A stretch of DNA of 9,530 nt from Clostridiaceae bacterium (lineage in GTDB: Bacteria; Bacillota; Clostridia; Oscillospirales; Acutalibacteraceae): the NCBI GenBank assembly GCA_016295895.1, contig JAEDKI010000063.1:1-9530 (forward strand), read 5' to 3'. The position numbers were made by a program, and so were the translations under genes. Positions 1 to 6,216 of the stretch are shown piece after piece; position 1 is the first letter of the stretch, and every line of letters begins with the position of its first letter. Below the pieces are notes generated by a model. It worked only from the letters and a program-made list of their open reading frames with translations, made no database searches and had not been told where the DNA came from.

Positions 1-17
1 ATTCAAGGTGTTGTTGA

Positions 18-803
18 TTATTTATCCTGGAACCTGCTCAAAAACAGCTTGGTTCTCTCCTGCTGAGGATTGTTGATGACCTGCTCGGGGCTGCCCTGCT
101 CAACGATAACGCCGCCGTCCATGAAAATAACATGGTCGGAAACATCCCTTGCAAACGCCATTTCGTGAGTGACGATAACCATTGTCATCTTCTCTGCGGC
201 GAGGCTCTTGATAACCTTCAGGATTTCGCCCGTCAGCTCGGGGTCAAGCGCCGAGGTCGGCTCGTCAAAGAAAAGAATGTCGGGATTCATCGCAAGCGCT
301 CTTGCGATTGAAACTCTCTGCTGCTGACCGCCCGAAAGCTCGCAGGGGTAGGCTTCGGTTTTGTCGGAAAGCCCGACCTTTTCAAGAAGGCTGAGAGCGT
401 TTTCGTTGATTTCTTCAAGAATCTGCTTTTTGTTTTTTCTCCAATCATCACGCTTTTTTGCCCGAAGCTCACAGGCAAGCGTAACATTTTTCAGCACCGT
501 ATACTGCGGAAAAAGATTGAACGATTGAAATACAAGCCCGACTGCAAGGCGGTTTTTGCGGATTTCTTTTTTGCTGAGTTTAAGCTCGTTTTCGCTGTCA
601 AAAACAACGTTTCCGTTAACGGTGATTTTTCCCTTATCGGCTGTTTCAAGAGAGGTTATGCATCTTAAAAGAGTTGTTTTTCCGCTGCCCGATGAGCCGA
701 TAACGGAAAGCACCTTGCCCTCCTCGAGGTCAAAGTCTATGCCCTTTAAAACATTGTTACTGCCGAAGCTCTTATGCAAATTTCTGACTTCAAGTATTGC
801 CAT
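18..803 (-). CDS. Polar amino-acid ABC transporter, ATP-binding protein (GlnQ/HisP-type)
   Basis: This cytoplasmic ATPase should power uptake of an amino acid through the adjacent permease. The 261-residue protein has the full nucleotide-binding set: Walker A GSSGSGKT (36-43), Q-loop Gln93 in VFQ, signature LSGGQ (156-160), Walker B ILFFDEP with Asp180 and Glu181, and switch His213 in VTHEM. Length and motif spacing fit the GlnQ/HisP family, which runs about 240-260 residues. The ATG at 803 has a GGAGG ribosome site at 817-813, nine bases upstream and directly after the permease stop codon. It is the last gene of a binding protein-permease-ATPase operon. The substrate cannot be told from the ATPase; glutamine, cystine and other polar amino acids are all possible. 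Only 17 bases follow the stop in this window, so no terminator can be judged. Confidence 0.95.
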   Translation of the reverse strand: MAILEVRNLHKSFGSNNVLKGIDFDLEEGKVLSVIGSSGSGKTTLLRCITSLETADKGKITVNGNVVFDSENELKLSKKEIRKNRLAVGLVFQSFNLFPQYTVLKNVTLACELRAKKRDDWRKNKKQILEEINENALSLLEKVGLSDKTEAYPCELSGGQQQRVSIARALAMNPDILFFDEPTSALDPELTGEILKVIKSLAAEKMTMVIVTHEMAFARDVSDHVIFMDGGVIVEQGSPEQVINNPQQERTKLFLSRFQDK

Positions 804-818
804 TTCAGTTTACCTCCG

Positions 819-1514
819 TCAGTTATGGTAATAGTCAAGTCTTTTTTCTATTCTGCCAAACACAATCGTCAGCAATCCGTTGAACAGCAGATAGAATAAG
901 CCTGTTGCAAGCAGAGGCCAGAGAATGCCGTTTGACTTGATAAATGCCTGACCTGCCCAGATAATTTCATAAACTGAAATTATTCTTGCAAGCGAAGTAT
1001 CCTTGACGAGAGTAATTATTTCGTTGCTCATTGGCGGAACAATGCGCTTGACAAGTTGCATGAGGATAACCTTGAAGAAAGTCTGCGTTTTCGTCATACC
1101 GAGAACCTGACAAGCCTCATACTGCCCTCTCGGAATGCTCTCAATGCCGCCTCTGTAGATTTCGGAGAAATAGCATGCATAGTTAATTGAGAACATTATG
1201 ACAACGGAAACCATTCTGTCCATAACCTTCCATGTTGCAAGCCATTCGATAATCGGGTTTGCACTTGCCTGAGCCGCCGCCCAGTTGCCGATAAGACCCG
1301 GACCGTAGAAGAACACAATGAGCTGAAGCATCAGCGGCGTTCCCCTGATAACCCATACAAAGATTTTTACGATTGCCTTGAGGGGCTTAAACTTACTCAT
1401 TGAGCCAAAGCAGATGATAAGCCCGAGAGGAATCGCAAAAAGAAGTGTCAAAGCGAAAAGCTCCAGAGTGACGGCAAAACCGTTAATGAGCTTTGTCATT
1501 ACAATTTCAAACAT
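819..1514 (-). CDS. Polar amino-acid ABC transporter, permease (HisM/GlnP-type)
   Basis: This is an inner-membrane permease of 231 residues. Hydrophobic segments are visible at roughly 12-36, 50-72, 100-118, 145-165 and 190-215, as expected of the five-helix His/Glu/Gln/Arg family. The family landmark RGTPLMLQ lies at 57-64. The EAA coupling loop, which contacts the ATPase, starts near SEIYRGGIESIPRGQYEA (117-134) and continues through GMTKTQ. VKDTSLA (170-176) is also typical. The start at 1514 has a modest AGGGG ribosome site followed by ATAAAA, weaker than that of the neighbours. It sits 80 bases after the binding-protein gene, with a hairpin between them, and 15 bases before the ATPase gene. 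Only one permease is present, so the channel is probably a homodimer (inference). Confidence 0.95.
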   Translation of the reverse strand: MFEIVMTKLINGFAVTLELFALTLLFAIPLGLIICFGSMSKFKPLKAIVKIFVWVIRGTPLMLQLIVFFYGPGLIGNWAAAQASANPIIEWLATWKVMDRMVSVVIMFSINYACYFSEIYRGGIESIPRGQYEACQVLGMTKTQTFFKVILMQLVKRIVPPMSNEIITLVKDTSLARIISVYEIIWAGQAFIKSNGILWPLLATGLFYLLFNGLLTIVFGRIEKRLDYYHN

Positions 1515-1550
1515 TTTTATCCCCTATATATAAATATATAAACACAAATA

Positions 1551-1576
1551 CAGAGCGCAGTTTTGCCTGCGCTCTG
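1551..1576 (-). promoter_or_regulatory. Intercistronic hairpin between binding-protein and permease genes
   Basis: CAGAGCGCAG (1551-1560) and CTGCGCTCTG (1567-1576) form a perfect 10-bp stem with a six-base loop. It lies 19 bases past the binding-protein stop codon. In the direction of transcription it is followed by an AT-rich stretch with no clean run of U. It therefore looks more like a 3' stabiliser or partial terminator than a full terminator. Such an element would give more binding protein than membrane components, which is common in these operons (inference). Confidence 0.6.
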
Positions 1577-1594
1577 CAAGAATATCCGAATTAA

Positions 1595-2422
1595 TTATTT
1601 AACGAGAGTAAGCTCGTATTTTTCTGCAAGAGCGTCAAGAGTGCCGTCAGCCATAAGCTCAGCCATGATCTTGTTGACCTCTGTGCAAGCGTCGGAGCCT
1701 TTTCTGAATCCGATGCCGTATTCTTCCTCAGAAAGAGAAGCTGTATAGGTGAAGTCGGCATAGCTTGTGCCTTCGCCTGTCATTGCCTTTGCCATGGTGA
1801 TGTCGATAACGGCAACATCTGCTGCGCCCGACTTGACTTCAAGCAGAGTATCGCTCTGAGCGGTAACTGGGGTAACGTTTGTGTAGCCAAGCTCTGCAAC
1901 AAGCTTTTCAGCGGCTGAACCGCCCTCAACGGCGATTGTTGCATCCTTAATTGACTCAACGGTTGCATATTTCTCGGCATCGTCAGCCTTGCAGACGATA
2001 ACCTGAGCGTTGATAACATAGGGATCGGAGATATCCATACCGTCTTTAAGGTCATCTGTGATTGTCATGCCGTTCCAAACGCAGTCGATGGTCTTTGCGT
2101 TAAGCTCGTTGGTCTTTGCATCCCAATCGGCAAGAACGAAAAATTCGGGAGTAACGCCGAGCTTTGCGCAAACAGCTTCTGCAAATTCGGTGTCAAAGCC
2201 TGTCCATGCGCCGTTTTCATCGGGATAATTCATGGGAGCGTAATCGGTGATACCGATAACCATTTTGCCCTTGCTCTTTATGTATGCGAGATCGCTGTCG
2301 GCGGCTGCGGTTGTGTCACCGTTTGCGGTAGCCGTGGTGGGATCGACATCTGCATTGCCGCCGCAGGCAGCAAGAGAAAGCATCATAAGAGCCGCAAGAA
2401 CCAATGCTAAAATCTTTTTCAT
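1595..2422 (-). CDS. Amino-acid ABC transporter substrate-binding lipoprotein (family 3)
   Basis: This extracytoplasmic binding protein captures the substrate and delivers it to the permease. The 275-residue precursor begins with a lipoprotein signal: two Lys, a hydrophobic core, and lipobox LAAC with Cys20 as the lipid-attachment site. A Thr/Ala/Asp-rich linker covers about 21-45. The type-3 binding-protein fold follows: KGKMVIGITDYAPMNY (51-66), the hallmark GFDTEFA (75-81), IDCVWNGMTIT (112-122), ISDPY (131-135), VEGGSAAE (165-172) and ADVAVID (201-207). The start at 2422 has AAGGAG about ten bases upstream. It is the first gene of the uptake operon, behind its own promoter. An oddity is that the conserved Arg that follows the TIT motif in many relatives, and grips the ligand carboxylate, appears to be Leu here (ITDDLKD), so the ligand is uncertain. 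Confidence 0.95.
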   Translation of the reverse strand: MKKILALVLAALMMLSLAACGGNADVDPTTATANGDTTAAADSDLAYIKSKGKMVIGITDYAPMNYPDENGAWTGFDTEFAEAVCAKLGVTPEFFVLADWDAKTNELNAKTIDCVWNGMTITDDLKDGMDISDPYVINAQVIVCKADDAEKYATVESIKDATIAVEGGSAAEKLVAELGYTNVTPVTAQSDTLLEVKSGAADVAVIDITMAKAMTGEGTSYADFTYTASLSEEEYGIGFRKGSDACTEVNKIMAELMADGTLDALAEKYELTLVK

Positions 2423-2441
2423 AATTTTTTTACTCCTTTTC

Positions 2442-2456
2442 AGCCGCTCAGCGGCT
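2442..2456 (-). promoter_or_regulatory. Small hairpin in the 5' leader of the binding-protein mRNA
   Basis: AGCCGC (2442-2447) and GCGGCT (2451-2456) pair as a 6-bp GC-rich stem with a three-base loop. From the predicted promoter the transcript would begin near 2464, so the hairpin lies almost at the 5' end and four bases before the AAGGAG ribosome site. It may protect the mRNA 5' end or tune ribosome access. The structure is visible; the role is inferred. Confidence 0.4.
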
Positions 2457-2470
2457 TTTAGTGTGTTATT

Positions 2471-2499
2471 ACATTACCATACTAAAGCGGTTTTGTCAA
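2471..2499 (-). promoter_or_regulatory. Promoter of the amino-acid uptake operon
   Basis: Reading the minus strand, a perfect -35 TTGACA (2499-2494) is followed after exactly 17 bases by TAATGT (2476-2471), preceded by TATGG, a TRTG-type extended -10. The predicted start of transcription is near 2464, giving a leader of about 42 bases to the ATG at 2422. Confidence 0.7.
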
Positions 2500-2531
2500 C
2501 AGTATTTTTGATTTTTGTTATTTTAGTCAAT

Positions 2532-2558
2532 AAGGCACTACCAAAACGGCTGTGCCTC
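2532..2558 (-). terminator. Possible weak terminator after the ABC exporter operon
   Basis: On the minus strand, GAGGCAC and GTGCCTT pair, including one G-U. Inside, after an A-A mismatch, GCC pairs with GGT around a GTTTT loop. It begins 13 bases past the exporter stop codon, just before the uptake-operon promoter, where a terminator is expected. The following bases (ATTGACTAAAAT) lack a clear U run, so it may be weak or only a transcript-end stabiliser. Confidence 0.4.
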
Positions 2559-2570
2559 GTTAATTTTGTA

Positions 2571-4316
2571 TCAAGCATCAAGTCTGCTGTCATAGAGTTC
2601 TTTATAAAATCCGCCCCGTGCCATAAGCTCGGCATGATTGCCCTGCTCGATGATTTTTCCGTTTTTCATAACAAGAATAACATCGGCGTTCTTAATCGTT
2701 GAAAGCCTGTGGGCAACGATAAAGCTCGTTCTGCCCTGCATCATCGTTGAAAATGCCTGCTGAATCCTGATTTCGGTTCTCGTGTCGATTGATGAAGTTG
2801 CTTCGTCAAGAATCAGCATGGGCGGCAGGCAGAGCATGACTCTCGTTATGCACAGAAGCTGTTTCTGACCCTGCGAAAGCCCCGATGCCTCGTCGGATAT
2901 AACCGTGTCATAACCCTGCGGCAGTCGCTTTATGAAGCTGTGGGCATGAGAAGCCTTTGCGGCGGCAATGATTTCTTCGTCGCTCGCCTCGGGTCTGCCC
3001 ATGGCGATATTTTCTCTGACCGTGCCGTTTTTGAGCCATGTATCCTGCAAAACCATTCCGTAGCTTCGGCGCAGACTTCTGCGGGTTGCGTTGTTGATGT
3101 CAACGCCGTCAATGCTGATTTTTCCGCCGTCAACATCATAAAATCGCATGAGCAGGTTGACAAGCGTTGTTTTTCCGCAGCCCGTCGGGCCGACTATCGC
3201 AACCCTGCTGCCGCTCTTGACCGAAAGATTGAGGTCTTTTATCAGCTCTTTGCCCTTGGTGTAAGAAAATTCAACATTTTCAAGAGAGACATTTCCCTCA
3301 ACATCCGAAAATTCAACCGCATCGGGTTCGTCGGGCTTCTGCGGCTCCTGCTCGACAAGCTCAAACAGTCTCTCGGCGCAGGCAAGCGCATTCTGAAGCT
3401 CGGCAATAACTCCCGAAATCTCGTTGAACGGCTTTGTATATTGATTCGCATAGCTCAGAAAGCACGAAAGACCGCCGACGGTTATCGCTCCGCCGATTGC
3501 GGCAACCGCTCCCGTCAGAGCGACAACGGCATACACAACGCTGTTGACAAAACGGGTTGTCGGATTCGTGATTGACGAAAAGAATATTGCTTTCAGAGAA
3601 TGCTTTGCGTATCTTTCGTTTATTTCGTCAAATTCTTCAAGACATTTTTCTTCTCTCGAAAATGCCGCAACGGTTTTCATCTCTCCGACGGTTTCTTCGA
3701 TATAAGCCGTCTGCTCGCCCCTGGTCTGAGACTGCTGTTTGAACATCGAATAGGTTCGCTTTGCGATAAATCTTGCCGCAAAGAGCGAAAGAGGAGTCAG
3801 AACGACAACGACAATCGCAATTTTATAATTAATCGCTATCATAAAACCGAGCGTTCCGAGAATCGTCACAACGCCCGTGAAAAGCTGAGTGAAGCCCATG
3901 AGCAAGCCGTCGGCAAACTGGTCTGCATCGGCAATTATTCTGCTGACAGTTTCGCCCGCAGGTCTTGAATCGATATAGCTCAGCGGCAGAATCTGAATTT
4001 TCTCCATAGCCACATTGCGTATATCCCTGACAACTCTGAAAGTTATGCGGTTGTTGAGAGTGTTCATGACCCATTGAGCCGCCGCAGAGACAATTGCAAG
4101 AATCGCTATCGTATAAAGATACGGAGTAAGCCCTGCGAAATTGACCCTGCCCGCTCCGATGATTTCATCAATCGCCTTGCCCGCAAGCACGGGAATATAA
4201 AGAGTGCAGGCAACGCTTGCGGCGGCAAGAATAATCGAAAACGCAAGGTGAACACGGTATCTGCCGACATAATGCAACACTTTTTTGACTGTTCCTTTTT
4301 TGTTTGCCGATTTCAT
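2571..4316 (-). CDS. ABC exporter half-transporter, catalytic-site subunit (type IV, multidrug-like)
   Basis: This 581-residue protein fuses an N-terminal membrane domain (about 1-320, six hydrophobic segments) to a C-terminal ATPase. It carries Walker A GPTGCGKT (376-383), Q-loop Gln424, Walker B LILDE with catalytic Glu505, and switch His536 in IVAHRLSTI, all canonical. Its signature is degenerate: LSQGQ (480-484) instead of LSGGQ. This complements the defects of the partner encoded just upstream, so the two should form a heterodimer in which this subunit supplies the hydrolysing Walker A, Glu and His. The ATG at 4316 overlaps the partner's stop by four bases (ATGA), and its ribosome site GGAGGAG (4328-4322) lies inside the partner's last codons, so translation is probably coupled. 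Family relatives (LmrCD, BmrCD, TM287/288) export drugs or lipids; the substrate here is unknown. Confidence 0.93.
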   Translation of the reverse strand: MKSANKKGTVKKVLHYVGRYRVHLAFSIILAAASVACTLYIPVLAGKAIDEIIGAGRVNFAGLTPYLYTIAILAIVSAAAQWVMNTLNNRITFRVVRDIRNVAMEKIQILPLSYIDSRPAGETVSRIIADADQFADGLLMGFTQLFTGVVTILGTLGFMIAINYKIAIVVVVLTPLSLFAARFIAKRTYSMFKQQSQTRGEQTAYIEETVGEMKTVAAFSREEKCLEEFDEINERYAKHSLKAIFFSSITNPTTRFVNSVVYAVVALTGAVAAIGGAITVGGLSCFLSYANQYTKPFNEISGVIAELQNALACAERLFELVEQEPQKPDEPDAVEFSDVEGNVSLENVEFSYTKGKELIKDLNLSVKSGSRVAIVGPTGCGKTTLVNLLMRFYDVDGGKISIDGVDINNATRRSLRRSYGMVLQDTWLKNGTVRENIAMGRPEASDEEIIAAAKASHAHSFIKRLPQGYDTVISDEASGLSQGQKQLLCITRVMLCLPPMLILDEATSSIDTRTEIRIQQAFSTMMQGRTSFIVAHRLSTIKNADVILVMKNGKIIEQGNHAELMARGGFYKELYDSRLDA

Positions 4317-6034
4317 GCGCTCTCCTCCTCGTCAAACTGCGTCAGGTGAATCTCCCTGTAAACAGCGTTATTTTTGAGAAGCTCCGCATGAGTGCCGACA
4401 ACCGCTCTGCCGTCGTCAAGCAGTATTATTTTATCTGCGTGCATGATTGAAGAAGTGCGCTGTGAAACGATGAATACGGCGGAGTCGCCCTGAACCGAAG
4501 CGATGGCTTTTCGCATTGCGGCGTCGGTTGCATAATCGAGAGCGCTTGAGCTGTCGTCAAGAATGAGAATATCGGCTTTTTTAACAAGCGCTCTTGCAAC
4601 GGCAAGCCTCTGCCGCTGACCACCCGAAAAATTCCTGCCGCCCTGCTCAACCACGGCGTCAAGCCCGCCCTTTTTGGCAGAAACAAAATCCCAAGCCTGA
4701 GCGAGCTTCAAAGCTTCGATAATTTCACCGTCGGTCGCTTCTTCTCTGCCCCAAAGCATATTTTCTCTGATTGTGCCTTTGAATAACACGGATTTTTGAG
4801 GAACAACTGCAATTCTTGCTCTGAGTTCTTCAAGAGAAATATCGTTGACATTTTTTCCGAACGCTCTGACCTCTCCGCCCGTTGCCCTGTAAAAAGCGGG
4901 AATGAGATTGACAAGCGTTGATTTGCCCGAGCCTGTTGCGCCGATGATTCCGACGGTTTCGCCCTTGGCGACCTTGAAGCTGATATTCTCAAGCGAATTT
5001 TCGCCCGCTCCCGCATAGGCAAACGAAACATTGCTGAATTCAACAACGGTTTCTTCTTTTTCGTCGATTTGAGCTTGGGCATTTTCTTTTTCGGCAGGTA
5101 TTTTAAGCATATCGCTTATTCTTCCGCAACAGGCAACGGATTTTGTGATATTGATAATGAGATTTGCAAATTTGATAAGCTCAACGAGTATCTGAGACAT
5201 ATAGTTATAGAGCGCAACAACCGCACCCTGTGTTATCAGCCCCGCATCGACCCTGATTGCTCCGACATAAATCAGAACGGCAATGCCGATGTTGATTATA
5301 ACGCAGGTCACGGGATTGAGGAGCGCAGATATTCTGCCAGTGAACTCCTGAACCGCCGTCAAAGCGTCATTTTTATCCTTGAACTGCTTTTCCTGCTCGC
5401 TTTCCTTGCAGAATGCTCTGATGACCCTCGCTCCGACAAGGCTTTCTCTCGCCGTGCCGAGAACTCCGTCAAGAGCGGTTCTGACTTTTTTATAGAGCGG
5501 AATACAGGCGAACATTATTCCGAAAACAACAACCGAAAGAGCGGGTATAACAACCGTAAAGGTCAGCGCCGCCCTGCTGTCAACGGTGAAAGCCATTATC
5601 ATTGCTCCGAAAACGACAAACGGAGAACGCAGAAGCAGGCGCAGAGTGAGATTGAGGCCGTTCTGAACGCTGTCCATATCGCTTGTCATTCTCGTTATCA
5701 GCGTTGAGGTTCCGACGGAATCAATCTGCTCATAGGTAAGGCTTTCGATATGAGAATAAAGCGCATGGCGAAGCCTTTTGACAAAGCTTACCGACGCTTT
5801 TGCGGCAAAATACTGCGCCGTTAGCGAAAATGCAAGCCCGACTGCGCCGAACAGAATCAGCACAGCACACATTTTGAAAATATACGGCTTGTCCGACAGA
5901 GCTATTCCCTTGTCGATTATCGCCGCCACAACGAGCGGAACAAACAGCTCAAGAATCGCTTCAAGCATTTTGAAAAGCGGCGCAAGAACGCAATATATCC
6001 TGCTGCCTTTCAGATATTTTAACAGTCCTTTCAT
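4313..6034 (-). CDS. ABC exporter half-transporter, degenerate-site subunit (type IV, multidrug-like)
   Basis: This is the first gene of the exporter operon: an N-terminal six-helix membrane domain and a C-terminal ATPase, 573 residues from the start chosen here. Walker A GATGSGKS (365-372), Gln413 and an intact signature FSGGQ (469-473) are present. The residue after Walker B Asp493 is Asp494 instead of catalytic Glu (ILDDSSS), and the switch His is Gln525 (IVSQRTSS). These are the standard losses of the non-hydrolysing half of heterodimeric exporters; the partner at 2571-4316 has the reverse pattern. An in-frame ATG at 6064 would add ten residues. I prefer 6034 because the predicted transcript begins near 6060, an AAGGAG lies between the two ATGs (6054-6049, about 14 bases from 6034), and family members usually begin at the equivalent of MKGLLKYLK. 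Start choice is uncertain; identity is not. Confidence 0.9.
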   Translation of the reverse strand: MKGLLKYLKGSRIYCVLAPLFKMLEAILELFVPLVVAAIIDKGIALSDKPYIFKMCAVLILFGAVGLAFSLTAQYFAAKASVSFVKRLRHALYSHIESLTYEQIDSVGTSTLITRMTSDMDSVQNGLNLTLRLLLRSPFVVFGAMIMAFTVDSRAALTFTVVIPALSVVVFGIMFACIPLYKKVRTALDGVLGTARESLVGARVIRAFCKESEQEKQFKDKNDALTAVQEFTGRISALLNPVTCVIINIGIAVLIYVGAIRVDAGLITQGAVVALYNYMSQILVELIKFANLIINITKSVACCGRISDMLKIPAEKENAQAQIDEKEETVVEFSNVSFAYAGAGENSLENISFKVAKGETVGIIGATGSGKSTLVNLIPAFYRATGGEVRAFGKNVNDISLEELRARIAVVPQKSVLFKGTIRENMLWGREEATDGEIIEALKLAQAWDFVSAKKGGLDAVVEQGGRNFSGGQRQRLAVARALVKKADILILDDSSSALDYATDAAMRKAIASVQGDSAVFIVSQRTSSIMHADKIILLDDGRAVVGTHAELLKNNAVYREIHLTQFDEEESA

Positions 6035-6066
6035 GCTTAACCTGCTTTCTCCTTTTTTAGCCATTA

Positions 6067-6095
6067 ATTATATCATATTATTTCCTTTTTGTGAA
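6067..6095 (-). promoter_or_regulatory. Promoter of the ABC exporter operon
   Basis: On the minus strand, TTCACA (6095-6090), a 17-base spacer and a consensus TATAAT (6072-6067) are seen, with TATGA directly before the -10 (TRTG extension). Transcription should begin near 6060. That is after the upstream in-frame ATG at 6064, which supports translation from 6034. Confidence 0.7.
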
Positions 6096-6096
6096 G

Positions 6097-6124
6097 CATA
6101 CAGACAAAAAAACAATATTGTATG
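6097..6124. repeat. Inverted repeat and palindrome in the divergent promoter gap
   Basis: CATACA (6097-6102) is mirrored by TGTATG (6119-6124). Overlapping its right arm is a perfect 10-base palindrome, ACAATATTGT (6112-6121). They lie directly upstream of the exporter -35. This could be a regulator site, but the arms are short and AT-rich, so chance is possible. Confidence 0.25.
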
Positions 6125-6135
6125 AATAAAATGAG

Positions 6136-6171
6136 TTTTTATTGAATAATTGGAAATATGGACAATAAAAA
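6136..6171. repeat. Inverted repeat over the acyltransferase promoter, possible operator
   Basis: TTTTTATTG (6136-6144) and CAATAAAAA (6163-6171) are perfect 9-base inverted arms separated by 18 bases. The repeat covers the place of the -35 and ends seven bases before the -10 at 6178. It is well placed as an operator or activator site. The AT-rich composition weakens the case. Confidence 0.35.
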
Positions 6172-6172
6172 A

Positions 6173-6183
6173 TGTGATACAAT
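6173..6183 (+). promoter_or_regulatory. Extended -10 promoter of the acyltransferase gene
   Basis: TGTGA followed by TACAAT (6178-6183) is an extended -10. No good -35 lies 16-18 bases upstream; the nearest candidates, TGGACA at 6159 and TTGGAA at 6150, are spaced 13 and 22 bases. The promoter may rely on the TRTG extension or on an activator. Predicted start near 6190; leader about 27 bases. Confidence 0.55.
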
Positions 6184-6216
6184 TGACAGAAATAAACACT
6201 AACGGAGGGAAAAAGC

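Noticed and set aside
2446..2455. GCTCAGCGGC also occurs at 9375-9384, a possible dispersed repeat.
   Set aside because: Only ten bases, and both copies are parts of unrelated GC-rich hairpins; chance is the simplest explanation.
2940..3575. Plus-strand open frame of 211 codons inside the exporter gene.
   Set aside because: It is a shadow of the minus-strand ABC gene, has no recognisable domain, and the real frame carries all ABC motifs.
5069..5707. Plus-strand open frame of 212 codons inside the upstream exporter gene.
   Set aside because: Polar, low-complexity translation without known motifs, fully overlapped by a well supported gene.
6035..6064. Longer start of the upstream exporter subunit at 6064.
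   Set aside because: The predicted transcript starts at or after this ATG and no ribosome site precedes it. It remains possible because the ribosome site before 6034 is rather distant.
6183..6188. TTGACA resembling a perfect -35 box before the acyltransferase gene.
   Set aside because: No -10 lies 16-18 bases downstream; that place holds the ribosome binding site.
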